Below, one piece after another: positions 9,988-18,537 of a stretch of 64,000 nt of DNA. Each line of letters begins with the position of its first letter. Position 1 is the stretch's first letter. The stretch is taken from NCBI RefSeq assembly GCF_018614955.1, contig NZ_JAGGNV010000005.1:62001-126000 (forward strand). The letters are read 5' to 3'. The stretch comes from Variovorax paradoxus. GTDB lineage: Bacteria; Pseudomonadota; Gammaproteobacteria; Burkholderiales; Burkholderiaceae_C. The notes beneath the pieces are model-generated. The model was not told the origin of the DNA, made no database searches, and saw only the letters and a program-made list of their open reading frames with translations. Position numbers and translations under genes: made by a program.

Positions 9988-11135
9988 GCCAAGGTCTCCA
10001 GTGATTGCAGCAGCCGCTCGCGGCCTTCGTTCAAGCGCGTGCGGACCTGCAGGGCGCTGCTTGCGCTCGCCGTCAGGGTGCACACCGGGTCGTCGGTGTC
10101 GAAGCGCTGGCCGGCATCGGGCAGGTCGCGAATGCCGGGCCATGCGGCGAGCTTCCGCGCTGCGGCTTCGTCGAGCTGCAGGGGTCGCCGTGCGAAGACG
10201 ATCTCCATGCCTTCGATGTCTTGCGCATGCGAGGGCGTTGCCGGCGGCAGCTCCCTCTCCAGGCAGGCACGCAAGTGCGCCTGCATCAGGCCCGCAGAGC
10301 CGGCCGGCCGGCGGTAAAGGCTCATGCTCGCCGGTGGCCTCGGATTGACTTCCAGCACGCCGATGGCGTCGCCGTCGCGCATGAAATCCAGGCTGCACAC
10401 GCCGCAGAGCTCGAACTCCGCAGTGAGCGCAAGCGCGATGGCCGTCACGCGGCGCGCCATGTCGGCCGCCACGGGGACCGGGCCGACCGCGCCGCAGAAA
10501 ACAAAAGGCCGCGCGCCGTTGCTGCGCACGCTCAGTTCATTGAAGCCGAGCACATGGACATCGCGCCCATTGGCGATGAAAGTGGCCGACATCGGCAGCC
10601 CCGGCATCTCGCGCTGGTAGTAGCGGTGAGCGGAAGGCCGCTCGTCCTTGGGCCAGGGCGCGCGGCGAACATGCCAGCCGCCGCAGCCATGTGCGTCCTT
10701 CATCAACCAGCCTGCAGGATCCTCGGGCGCCTCGAAGCTCACCTGCGGATGCGGCATGCGCTCGGCCGCGAGAAAGCCGAAGAACACCGCCGGATCGCGC
10801 AGCCGGCGCACCGCGGCCGCAGCCGTGCCGATCAGCGGCAGCACGGCCGCGCCCTGTTCGAGCAAGCCGGGCTCGCCTTCGAAGCCGCCGCCTGCCACCC
10901 AGCCCACGACCGGATCCCCGCCTTCGCGTTCGCGTGCCAGCTCGCGCAATGCGGCCAAGACCCGCACGCCATCGATATGGAGGCTTCCAGGCGCGCCGAT
11001 CGGCAGCCAGCGCGAGGCGGCGCGACGCGTGTCGACATCGCCGAACAGGTCGAGCGCGATCACGTCGAAGCCGTCGTCCGCTGCCGCCTCCGCCATGGCA
11101 CGCGCAGAGATGGCAGCGACTGCGAGCGTCTGCAT
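9984..11135 (-). CDS. ATP-grasp domain protein of the C1 island
   Basis: 383 residues. The N-terminal part resembles the pre-ATP-grasp region. The central ATP-grasp core includes GWLMKDAHGCGGWHV and CGVCSLDFMRDGDAIGVLEVNPRPPASM, whose last stretch carries the Mg-binding E-x-N. Homologues are found in H4MPT/methylofuran clusters. The family includes MfnD-like ligases joining glutamate to tyramine or tyrosine in methanofuran-type cofactors, so such a role is possible but not shown. The ATG at 11135 lies 14 nt after mtdB. Confidence 0.8.
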   Translation of the reverse strand: MQTLAVAAISARAMAEAAADDGFDVIALDLFGDVDTRRAASRWLPIGAPGSLHIDGVRVLAALRELAREREGGDPVVGWVAGGGFEGEPGLLEQGAAVLPLIGTAAAAVRRLRDPAVFFGFLAAERMPHPQVSFEAPEDPAGWLMKDAHGCGGWHVRRAPWPKDERPSAHRYYQREMPGLPMSATFIANGRDVHVLGFNELSVRSNGARPFVFCGAVGPVPVAADMARRVTAIALALTAEFELCGVCSLDFMRDGDAIGVLEVNPRPPASMSLYRRPAGSAGLMQAHLRACLERELPPATPSHAQDIEGMEIVFARRPLQLDEAAARKLAAWPGIRDLPDAGQRFDTDDPVCTLTASASSALQVRTRLNEGRERLLQSLETLA

Positions 11136-11149
11136 CGCGCGAGCGCGCC

Positions 11150-12067
11150 TCACGCCGTCTTGCCGGCCTGCTCGGCCAGGAAGGCGCGGGCGACCGCGAA
11201 GGCCTCGGGAAAGCTCAACACCTGCGCCTTCTCGGCCTCGCACATCTGCACCAGCAGGCGATGCTGCGTCTGGTACTTGACGTTGCCCACCGCCAGCGCG
11301 CCGATGCCGACGGCCTGCGTGCCGGCCAATGGCTTGGCGTCGTCCATCACGCCAACGCCGGCGATGCCTTCGGGCGGCACCGCATTCACGTCGGCCGCGA
11401 CCTTGAGCCGGGTGGCGGCGCCGAGCGCCTCGCTCGACACCACCTGGACGCCGGCCGCCGCGCAGGCCAGCAGCACATCGGCTTCGGCGATCGAGCTGCG
11501 CACCGCGGCCGGGTCGCCGCCGGACAGGCCGTGCAGGGTAACGCCGAAGCGCCGCCCTGTTTCCTGAGCGGCTTCCTCGGCCGCGTCGATGCCGTTGCGG
11601 CTGGACAGAAAGACCTCGGCGCCGGCCTGCGCGGCGATCACTCCGGCCACGCGGCCGACCGGGCCCGTCCCACCCAGGATCACGACGCGCTGGCCTTCAA
11701 GACCTTGGGGCTGGTAGCGCTTCAAGGCGGCCTCGACGCAGGCCACCATGGCCGCGGCCGTGGTGTAGGCGCCGCTCGGGTCGGCCATCAGCGAGACGAT
11801 GAAGGGCTTGACCATCGAGGTCCTCGCGCGCTCGAGCATGTCGGCGGCCAGCTGCGCGTCGCGTCCGCCGATGAAGATGCCGGTGCGCGCGACGCCCTTC
11901 GGCCCGCGCGAGAAGATGGTGTCCTGCGTCAGTGCGGTGATGCGGTCGAGTCCCACTTCGCAGTAAGGCGCGATGATCTGGTAGCCCGCATCCGCCGCCA
12001 TGTTGATGTCGAACGGACTCATCTGGCGGCCGGGCGTGAACATGTGGAGGATGCGGGGACGTTCCAT
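11150..12067 (-). CDS. mtdB: Methylene-H4MPT dehydrogenase
   Basis: 305 residues beginning MERPRILHMFTPGRQMSPFDINMAADAG. A Rossmann loop VVILGGTGPVGRVAGV lies near residue 127, followed by FLSSRNG. This matches MtdB/MtdA-family NAD(P)-dependent methylene-H4MPT dehydrogenase, which oxidises the product of Fae. It is the second gene of the sigma-54-promoted operon, 36 nt after the mptG-like gene. Pyridine-nucleotide preference cannot be read safely from the sequence. The MtdB assignment rests on length and on the accompanying H4MPT genes. Confidence 0.93.
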   Translation of the reverse strand: MERPRILHMFTPGRQMSPFDINMAADAGYQIIAPYCEVGLDRITALTQDTIFSRGPKGVARTGIFIGGRDAQLAADMLERARTSMVKPFIVSLMADPSGAYTTAAAMVACVEAALKRYQPQGLEGQRVVILGGTGPVGRVAGVIAAQAGAEVFLSSRNGIDAAEEAAQETGRRFGVTLHGLSGGDPAAVRSSIAEADVLLACAAAGVQVVSSEALGAATRLKVAADVNAVPPEGIAGVGVMDDAKPLAGTQAVGIGALAVGNVKYQTQHRLLVQMCEAEKAQVLSFPEAFAVARAFLAEQAGKTA

Positions 12068-12103
12068 GGGAGCTTTCGGTGTGGATGGTTGTCTGCGGCG
12101 TGT

Positions 12104-13159
12104 TCAATCGATGCGCGGGTCCGAGCTGACTTCGCACACCATCGCCGCGTGGTTGCGGCCGGACACGATGCGCAGCTTCAGATGGGCGTCGACCTGCCCG
12201 GCTGCCCGCGCGGCTTCGACCAGCGCTTCGGCGCGCGCCTGCGAAGGCACGATCGCGAAGCCGGTCGGTCCCCACGAGCTTTGACCGATCGCGGCCGACG
12301 GCCCGGCCTTTGCGTCGCGGCTCGCCTCGGCGATCCACTGCATCAGCCGGCCGACCGCCGGACTCGTGAAGGCACCGCCCTGCGCCGGCGCGAAGTGCTC
12401 GCCGAGCAGCTGCTGCATTCGGTGGATGCCCGCCGCGAACGGCGCGAATGCCGCACTCGCCGCTCCCGGCAGGATGCGCATCAGGACCTGGTGGCAGATG
12501 TCGGCGGCACTGGCCTGCGGCAAGGGCGGCAAGGCGGCGATGGCCTTCTTCTCGGCGCTGCCCGACAGGCCTCGATACGAAGGGTCCTGGGCCACGACGA
12601 TGCGCCACGCCGCCGGAAAGGCCACGCGCGACAGCAGCGGTGCGGGCAGGCCGTCCGTGCCGGGGCCGCCATCGACCAGCAAGCCCCCGGCGTCGAAGCC
12701 CGCGATCCCGACGCCCGAGCGCAGACCGCGGCCGAGCCACTGCGCCAGCGTGGCGGTGTTCAGATCGAGGCCGTGCCAGGTGGCGAAGGCCCGGCCGATG
12801 GCGCACGCGAGCTGGGTGCCGGAGCCGAAGCCTGCGTGCGGCGGCAGCACTTGCCGCAGCCGCAGGGACAGCGGCGCATGGCGGCCGCTGCGCTCGCGCA
12901 GCAGCTGCAGGAAGGCGCCGGCGCGATCGAGCTCTGCTTGCGCGGCCGGCGTATCCCCCGTCATGCGGTCCGAGGACGCCGCCGCCAGTTCGACCTCGGT
13001 CGTGAAGCCATCGATCACCAGCCCAAGGCTGCCGAACGCACGCCCCAGCGAGCCGGCGGGATCGAGAAAGCCCAGGTGCAGCCGTCCCGGCGCGTCCACG
13101 CACACCGTGCGCACGCTCAGGTGGGGCCTGGAAGCAAGGGCGGTGTCGGGTGAGGTCAT
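12104..13159 (-). CDS. mptG: Beta-ribofuranosylaminobenzene 5'-phosphate synthase
   Basis: 351 residues of the GHMP-kinase-like beta-RFAP synthase family. CVDAPGRLHLGFLD at about 18-31, the glycine-rich LPPHAGFGSGTQLACAIGRA near 100, and IGQSSWGPTGFAIV near the C-terminus are characteristic. The enzyme joins phosphoribosyl pyrophosphate and p-aminobenzoate with decarboxylation, the committed step of H4MPT synthesis. The ATG at 13159 is chosen because the fold begins close to it; an upstream in-frame start at 13231 would lie upstream of the predicted transcription start. First gene of the operon. Confidence 0.93.
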   Translation of the reverse strand: MTSPDTALASRPHLSVRTVCVDAPGRLHLGFLDPAGSLGRAFGSLGLVIDGFTTEVELAAASSDRMTGDTPAAQAELDRAGAFLQLLRERSGRHAPLSLRLRQVLPPHAGFGSGTQLACAIGRAFATWHGLDLNTATLAQWLGRGLRSGVGIAGFDAGGLLVDGGPGTDGLPAPLLSRVAFPAAWRIVVAQDPSYRGLSGSAEKKAIAALPPLPQASAADICHQVLMRILPGAASAAFAPFAAGIHRMQQLLGEHFAPAQGGAFTSPAVGRLMQWIAEASRDAKAGPSAAIGQSSWGPTGFAIVPSQARAEALVEAARAAGQVDAHLKLRIVSGRNHAAMVCEVSSDPRID

Positions 13160-13203
13160 GGGCGGTGTCGTGCGGCGAAACGAAGCTTGGGCCTGCTTGT
13201 CAA

Positions 13204-13219
13204 AGCAAGGGCCGTTCCG
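13204..13219 (-). promoter_or_regulatory. Sigma-54 promoter of the mptG-mtdB operon
   Basis: On the minus strand CGGAACGGCCCTTGCT matches TGGCACG-N4-TTGCT at most positions, with GG and GC exactly 10 bp apart (13218-13217 and 13206-13205). The expected start is near 13193, a leader of about 35 nt before the ATG at 13159. Confidence 0.65.
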
Positions 13220-13271
13220 CCGCGCGCCCACAGGGCCAAGCCGTGCCTTGGGTCGTGGTGCGCGCCGCTGA

Positions 13272-13300
13272 TGTCCCAGGACTGGAACAATGTGTCACAC
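13272..13300. promoter_or_regulatory. Candidate activator-binding dyads upstream of mptG
   Basis: Two adjacent dyads lie upstream of the -24 box. TGTCCC-N6-GGAACA (13272-13289) is imperfect. GTGTCACAC (13292-13300) is perfect and shares the GTG-N3-CAC core with the dyad upstream of the folB-like gene. Activator binding is inferred. Confidence 0.35.
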
Positions 13301-13458
13301 GCTGCGGCAGCAGCGCCTGATGCGCGCCTCGCACGATGATTTCGTCGCAAAGCCCGGCGGTCGGTGCCTGCAAAATGCTGAGCTTCGGCAGTCGGCCAGG
13401 ACCAATCGAACTCGCCGACTACCGAAGCTCGCTACAACTCAACTTCCCAAGCCATCCC

Positions 13459-14091
13459 ATGCCCACGTTTCCGGACGACATCTACACCGAGCCTTCCAAC
13501 CTGGATGGAAAAACCCTCTTCAACCTCGGCCCCCTGCGCAGGATGGCGGGCCTGTGGCGGGGCGAGAAAGGTATCGACGTCAAGCCCAAGGCGCAAGGTC
13601 CGAAGACGCAGGTCTATGTAGAGCACTATGAATTGCAGCCGATCGATCCCCAGACGAACGGCCCGCAGGTGCTCTATGGCCTGCGCTATCACACCTACAT
13701 CCACAAGCCGGGCCTGACCAAGACGTATCACGATCAAGTCGGCTACTGGTTGTGGGAACCCGCCACCAACACTGTCATGCACACGCTGGCGATTCCTCGA
13801 GGTCAGGTAGCGATGGCGAGCGGCCACGTAGATGCAGATGCAGACCGCTTTGAACTCGTCGCTGCGCGCGGGAGTCTCGTGAACGGTATCGTGTCCAACG
13901 CGTTCATCGAGCATGCCTTTACGACGCTGGAGTGGCGTATCGAGATCGCGTTCAATGCTGATGGCACTTGGTCGTACGACCAAGATACTGTCATGCAGAT
14001 CCAAGGGCTGGCCGAACCCTTTCATCACACCGACCGCAACACACTCACGAAGATCGGTGAGCCAGCTCTCAATCCGTTGGCCATGCAGTAG
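13459..14091 (+). CDS. Heme-binding beta-barrel (nitrobindin/THAP4-like) protein
   Basis: 210 residues. NLGPLRRMAGLWRGEKG near residue 22, the strand-rich middle, and LAIPRGQVAMASG followed by EWRIEIAFNADGTWSYDQD resemble the lipocalin-like heme-binding beta-barrel family (DUF1794/THAP4-like). No signal peptide is seen, so it is presumably cytosolic. Heme or fatty-acid binding is a family property and is not proven here. The ATG at 13459 follows a weak ribosome-binding site. Its 3' end overlaps the convergent hydrolase remnant by 23 bp. Confidence 0.7.
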   Translation: MPTFPDDIYTEPSNLDGKTLFNLGPLRRMAGLWRGEKGIDVKPKAQGPKTQVYVEHYELQPIDPQTNGPQVLYGLRYHTYIHKPGLTKTYHDQVGYWLWEPATNTVMHTLAIPRGQVAMASGHVDADADRFELVAARGSLVNGIVSNAFIEHAFTTLEWRIEIAFNADGTWSYDQDTVMQIQGLAEPFHHTDRNTLTKIGEPALNPLAMQ

Positions 14092-14943
14092 TCACGCGAA
14101 CACGCGCCGGATCGCGGAGCTTGCAGGTAGCCCATGCGGTCTCGAGCAGGAGGTGGCCGGCGTCGAAGACGTGGGCTTCCATCCTCGGCAGAGTCCGCAT
14201 CCACGACAGGATCTCGGCGAGATCGAAGAATGCATCGTGTGCCTCCCCCAGAGCATCAGGGAAGGCGGCTGCCAGCGCGCGAGATATTCGGCGATGGCGT
14301 CGAACCGGGCGACGTAATGCGCATAGTCCGCGACGAGCGCTCGCTGTGCGTCCATCCGGCCCGGCAAGTTCATCACCCGCCAGTCCTCCTCCCAGCCTCC
14401 GGGCGGGATCCGCGCGGCCACGTCCGGCGGGACATTGGCGAGATACTGGTCGCGCGTGCCCTCGAATGTCAGATGCGCGGTCGCCGCCGCCTCGTTTTCC
14501 GGGGTTGGCTGCGCCCAGTAGGCCTGCGTCGCGGCCCATTGCGGCCCGAATCCCGTTCGATGAGCGTTGGCGTTCTGAACGATGAGGCCCAAAACTCGTT
14601 CTGGCGCCTGCATGGCGATGTGGAAACCCACTGGCGCCCCCCAATCATGAAGGTAGACATAGCGCGGCCCGATCGCGAGCCGGTCCAGCAGCTCGGAGAT
14701 TGCCTGACCGAAGGCGGGAAACGAGACCGCCGGCAGGACGTCGGACTCGCCAAAGCCAGGCAGATCGGGCGCGATCACGTAGGCGGCCTGCGACAGCTCG
14801 GGCACGACCTCCCGAAACGTTCGCGCGGAGCTCGGAAATCCGTGCAGGAGCAGCACGGCGGGCTTGGACGCCTCACCTGCCGTGATGAAGGACAACTCCG
14901 TGCCGCCGGACAGGCGAAGTCGTTGTCGGGTCGCGAGGCGCAT
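14069..14943 (-). pseudogene. Alpha/beta hydrolase with a frameshift near the C-terminus
   Basis: The frame from 14943 encodes an epoxide-hydrolase/dehalogenase-like protein: LLLHGFPSSARTFREVVPEL, the DLPGFGESD region, and YVYLHDWGAPVGFHIA (nucleophile Asp in HDWG). It runs normally to LMLWGRH, then shifts. In the next minus frame the expected DAFFDLAEILSWMRTLP and VFDAGHLLLETAW (catalytic His in AGH) follow to a stop at 14069. Removing two bases in the CACAC run at 14237-14241 restores a 290-residue protein. It is either a recent inactivating dinucleotide insertion or a sequencing error. Confidence 0.8.
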
Positions 14944-15033
14944 GTCCGGACTCCTCTCTTCGATCGTCTGATCGCTCGCAATCCTGCCAAGCTCAACAAC
15001 GTTGTCACGAATCCGGCTAATGTCACGGGCAAG

Positions 15034-15066
15034 AAAAAAGGGGCTAGCGATTCCGTCGCTAACCCC
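15034..15066 (-). terminator. Terminator after tRNA-Pro
   Basis: On the minus strand an 11-bp stem (15066-15056 with 15050-15040, one G-U pair) has a 5-nt loop and is followed by six T (plus-strand A at 15034-15039). It lies just downstream of the tRNA. Confidence 0.85.
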
Positions 15067-15084
15067 TAGATTCGTCTACGTTTT

Positions 15085-15161
15085 TGGTCGGTGTGAAAGG
15101 ATTCGAACCTTCGACCCCTTGCACCCCATGCAAGTGCGCTACCAGGCTGCGCCACACACCG
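15085..15161 (-). tRNA. tRNA-Pro (anticodon GGG)
   Basis: A complete cloverleaf on the minus strand. Acceptor CGGTGTG pairs with CACACCG. The anticodon stem CTTGC/GCAAG encloses the loop ATGGGGT with anticodon GGG. The T arm is GAAGG-TTCGAAT-CCTTT. Discriminator A and an encoded CCA follow (15088-15085). It reads codons CCC and CCU and lies downstream of merR in the same orientation. Confidence 0.97.
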
Positions 15162-15187
15162 AAGCGCTCGATTATAGCCGTGCGTTT

Positions 15188-15649
15188 TCAGTGACCTGGA
15201 CTGAGCAGTTCGCGAATTTCATACAGTTCGCGCCGCAGGTTGAGCAACTGCGACAAGTCGACGGTCCGGTCTGCGCCTTGCGACAGATCCGTGCCTTCCT
15301 TGAGCGCGGCTTCGAACTCTTCCTGATCGATCTCGACCGCCTCCATGCCTTCGAGCGGCACTTCGCCGGCTTTGCGGCGGTCCCGCTCGGACTGGACCAT
15401 CTCCTGCAACTTGTTGCGCGCCCCGCTGATGGTGAAACCCTGGTCGTAGAGCAGGTCGCGGATGCGGCGAATCATCAGCACCTCGTGGTGCTGGTAGTAG
15501 CGCCGATTGCCGCGCCGCTTCATCGGACGCAACTGCGTGAACTCCTGCTCCCAGTAGCGCAGCACGTGCGGCTTGACGCCGCACAACTCGCCGACCTCAC
15601 CGATCGTGAAGTAGCGTTTGACGGGAATCGGTGGGAGCGTTTTCTCCAT
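15188..15649 (-). CDS. MerR family transcriptional regulator
   Basis: 153 residues from ATG 15649. The N-terminal winged helix YFTIGEVGELCGVKPHVLRYWE (MerR helix-turn-helix) is followed by RRYYQHHEVLMIRRIRDLLYDQGFTI and an acidic coiled C-terminus without a cysteine cluster, so metal sensing is unlikely. This small MerR protein sits after ihfA in many beta- and gamma-proteobacteria. Its target is not known. It is separated from ihfA by 63 nt and is probably co-transcribed with it. Confidence 0.9.
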   Translation of the reverse strand: MEKTLPPIPVKRYFTIGEVGELCGVKPHVLRYWEQEFTQLRPMKRRGNRRYYQHHEVLMIRRIRDLLYDQGFTISGARNKLQEMVQSERDRRKAGEVPLEGMEAVEIDQEEFEAALKEGTDLSQGADRTVDLSQLLNLRRELYEIRELLSPGH

Positions 15650-15712
15650 TGAAATCAAGACGGTGCGAGGGAAACCTTAGAGATTACTCCACGCATCGCG
15701 CGCGACCAAGCA

Positions 15713-16084
15713 CTATTCGGCGCCGAGGCTCCACTCCACCTCTTGCGGCCCCTCTTCGCCGATGCTGCCGTGAATTTGTTCCTTCAGCTTGGCGCTGGCA
15801 TGAAAGGTGGCGACGCGGCGCTCGCCGATCGGAATGGCCTCGCCGGTGCGCGGATTGCGACCCGGCCGCGGCGCCTTGACGCGGATCTGGAAGTTGCCGA
15901 AGCCCGAGATCTTGACGTCCGTGCCTTCGATCAGGCTGGCCGCGATCAGGTCGAAAAAGGCTTCGACCATGTCCTTGGATTCGCGCTTGTTGAGGCCGAT
16001 CTGCTCGAACAGCAGGTCGGCCAGGTGCGCCTTGGTGAGCGCAGGCGTTTCGAGGACTTCGAGCGTGAATTCCATGGCTTTCAT
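15713..16084 (-). CDS. ihfA: Integration host factor subunit alpha
   Basis: 123 residues. ALTKAHLADLLFEQIGLNKRESKDMVEAFFD is the helical dimerisation body (written here as a region; key residues LTKA, GLNKRE). GFGNFQIRVK and the DNA-clamping arm PGRNPRTGEAIPI identify IHF-alpha. It heterodimerises with IhfB and bends DNA, including at sigma-54 promoters such as those in this window. The ATG at 16084 overlaps the pheT stop by ATGA, the conserved pheT-ihfA coupling. The tail is longer than in E. coli and acidic. Confidence 0.96.
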   Translation of the reverse strand: MKAMEFTLEVLETPALTKAHLADLLFEQIGLNKRESKDMVEAFFDLIAASLIEGTDVKISGFGNFQIRVKAPRPGRNPRTGEAIPIGERRVATFHASAKLKEQIHGSIGEEGPQEVEWSLGAE

Positions 16085-18516
16085 ACCCGCAGATGCGCGC
16101 CGAGCCGCGCGCTGAGTTGCTCGAGGATCGCAGCCACCGCCGCTTCGACCTGCTCGTCGGTCAGAGTGGCGCTGTCGCTGTTGAAGCTCAGGCGCACGGC
16201 CATGCTCTTTTCGCCCTGCGCCAGGCCCCCCGGGGCGACGTTGCCGTCGCGCGCCACGGGTGGCCGATAGATGTCGAACAGCACGGCATCGCGCAGCAGG
16301 CTGGGATCCGCAGCCGCGCGGATGGTTCGCATCAGCGCATCGTGCGTGATCGCTTCGGCCACCACGACGGCGATGTCGCGCTCCACCGCCTGGTGCTTGG
16401 GCACCGGTTGCGCTTCAGGCAGCGGCCGCGAGGTGACCGCATCGAGCTCGAGTTCGAACAGCACGGGCGGCTGGGCGAACTCCCATGTCTGGCGCCAGCG
16501 CGGGTGGAGCTCGCCCACCACGCCGATCGCACGGCCGTCGAGCAGCACGCGGGCCGCGCGGCCTGGATGCAGCGCGGGATGCTCGGTCGCCTCGAAGCTC
16601 GGCACCAGCGGTGCGAGCAGCGCTTCGACATCGCCTTTGATGTCGTAGAAGTCGACGCGCTGCGCCTTGCCGTCCCAGCGCGCCTCGGCATCGCCCCAGG
16701 CCAGGCCGGCCACGCGCATCGGCTGATGGATGCCCTTCACGGTGCTGTCGGTGGTGGCGACCGCGTCGTCGCGCAGGAACACGCGGCCGAGTTCGAACAC
16801 GCGCACGCGCGGGGCTCGGCGGTCGAGGTTGAACTTCAGCACCTGGAGCAGCGAGCCGATCAGCGACGAGCGCATCACGCTCATCTGGCTCGCGATCGGG
16901 TTCAGCAGCTGGATCGGATTGGCGTTGCCGGCGAGCTCCTGCTCCCAGTGCGCCTCGACGAAGCTGAAGTTGATGGTTTCCTGGTAGCCGAGCGCGGCGA
17001 GACGATGGCTCACGGCGAAGCGGCTGCGCTGGACTTCGGGCCGCACGCGCGCCGTGATCGGCGCCAGCGGGGCCGTGGTCGGCAGGTTGTTGTAGCCGAC
17101 CAGGCGGGCGACCTCTTCGATCAGGTCTTCCTCGATCTGCAGATCGAAGCGGTGCGGCGGCGGCGTGACCACCAGCGTGCCTTCGCCCTCTTCCACGGGC
17201 AGGCCGAGCCGGCGCAACGCATCGCGGCACTGGGCCTGAGTGAGCGGCATGCCGATCACGCGGGCCGCGCGCGCCACGCGCAACGTGACGGGCTTGGCTT
17301 CCGGCAGGCGCAGGGTCTGGTCGTCGATCGCGCCGGCCTGGCCGCCGCAGATGTCCACGATCAGCTGCGTGATGCGCTCGATGATCTGCACCGTGCGGCT
17401 CGGGTCCACGCCGCGTTCGAAGCGGTGCCCCGCATCGGTGTTGAAATTGAAGCGGCGCGAGCGCCCCTGGATGGACTCGGGCCACCAGAAGGCGGCCTCG
17501 ACATAGATGTTGCGGGTGTCGTCGGACACGGCCGTGGCATCGCCGCCCATGATGCCGGCCAGCGATTCGACTTCGCCGCGTTCGTCGGCGATCACGCCGA
17601 CCTTCTCGTCGACCGTGACCGTGTTGCCGTTAAGCAGCTTGAGCTGTTCGCCCGGCTTGCCCCAGCGCACCGTGAGGCCGCCGTGGATCTTGTCGAGGTC
17701 GAAGATGTGGCTGGGCTGGCCGTACTCGAACATCACGTAGTTCGAGATGTCGACCAGCGGCGACACGCTGCGCTGGCCGCAGCGCGCAAGACGATCGACC
17801 ATCCAGGCCGGCGTCGCGGCCTTCGTATTGACGCCGCGGACGATGCGGCCCGAGAAGCGGCCGCACAGATCGGGGGCTGCGACCTGGATCGGCAGCTTGT
17901 CCTTGAATGCCACCGCCACCGGGGCGATGGCCGGCGTCTTGAGCGGCGCATCGGTCAACGCCGCGAGTTCGCGCGCGATGCCGTAGACGCTCAACCCGTG
18001 CGCCAGGTTGGGCGTGAGCTTGAGCGTCAGCAGCGAATCGTCGAGCTTCAGCACCTCGCGCACATCGGCGCCGATGGGCGTATCGGCCGGCAGCTCGAGC
18101 AGACCACCGTGGTCTTCGCTCAGTTTGAGCTCGCGCGCCGAGCACAGCATGCCCTGGCTCTCGACACCGCGCAGCTTGCCCAGCTTGATCAGCAAGGGCT
18201 GGCCGTCGTCGCCCGGCGGCAGCTCGGCGCCGACCAGCGCCAGCGGCACCTTGATGCCGGCGCGCGCATTGGGCGCACCGCACACGATGTTGAGCAGGGT
18301 GCCCCGCCCCACGTCGACCTGGCACACGCGCAGACGGTCGGCATTGGGATGCTGGGCCGCTTCCTTGATCTCCCCGACCACGACTTTGGTGAAGGGCGGG
18401 GCTGCCGGCCGGCGCTCTTCGACCTCGAGCCCGCCCATCGTGAGCGTCTCCGCCAGTTCTGCGCTGGAAAGCGGCGGGTTGCAGAACTCGCGCAACCAGG
18501 ACTCTGGAAATTGCAT
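16081..18516 (-). CDS. pheT: Phenylalanyl-tRNA synthetase beta subunit
   Basis: 811 residues, normal length. An EMAP-like tRNA-binding region lies near residues 39-150 (VVVGEIKEAAQHPNADRLRVCQVD). B3/B4 and B5 domains follow, with GHRFERGVDPS in the core, and an FDX-ACB anticodon-recognition domain ends LSARLGAHLRV. It forms the alpha2-beta2 enzyme with PheS and carries the editing site. Its ATG at 18516 is 21 nt after pheS, and its stop overlaps ihfA. Confidence 0.98.
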   Translation of the reverse strand: MQFPESWLREFCNPPLSSAELAETLTMGGLEVEERRPAAPPFTKVVVGEIKEAAQHPNADRLRVCQVDVGRGTLLNIVCGAPNARAGIKVPLALVGAELPPGDDGQPLLIKLGKLRGVESQGMLCSARELKLSEDHGGLLELPADTPIGADVREVLKLDDSLLTLKLTPNLAHGLSVYGIARELAALTDAPLKTPAIAPVAVAFKDKLPIQVAAPDLCGRFSGRIVRGVNTKAATPAWMVDRLARCGQRSVSPLVDISNYVMFEYGQPSHIFDLDKIHGGLTVRWGKPGEQLKLLNGNTVTVDEKVGVIADERGEVESLAGIMGGDATAVSDDTRNIYVEAAFWWPESIQGRSRRFNFNTDAGHRFERGVDPSRTVQIIERITQLIVDICGGQAGAIDDQTLRLPEAKPVTLRVARAARVIGMPLTQAQCRDALRRLGLPVEEGEGTLVVTPPPHRFDLQIEEDLIEEVARLVGYNNLPTTAPLAPITARVRPEVQRSRFAVSHRLAALGYQETINFSFVEAHWEQELAGNANPIQLLNPIASQMSVMRSSLIGSLLQVLKFNLDRRAPRVRVFELGRVFLRDDAVATTDSTVKGIHQPMRVAGLAWGDAEARWDGKAQRVDFYDIKGDVEALLAPLVPSFEATEHPALHPGRAARVLLDGRAIGVVGELHPRWRQTWEFAQPPVLFELELDAVTSRPLPEAQPVPKHQAVERDIAVVVAEAITHDALMRTIRAAADPSLLRDAVLFDIYRPPVARDGNVAPGGLAQGEKSMAVRLSFNSDSATLTDEQVEAAVAAILEQLSARLGAHLRV

Positions 18517-18537
18517 CTCGTCGTTCTCGTTCTCGGT

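Noticed and set aside
14069..14943. Intact alpha/beta hydrolase gene ending at 14092
   Set aside because: The last 45 residues of that frame are unrelated to the family, while the next frame carries the expected catalytic end, so a frameshift is the better reading.
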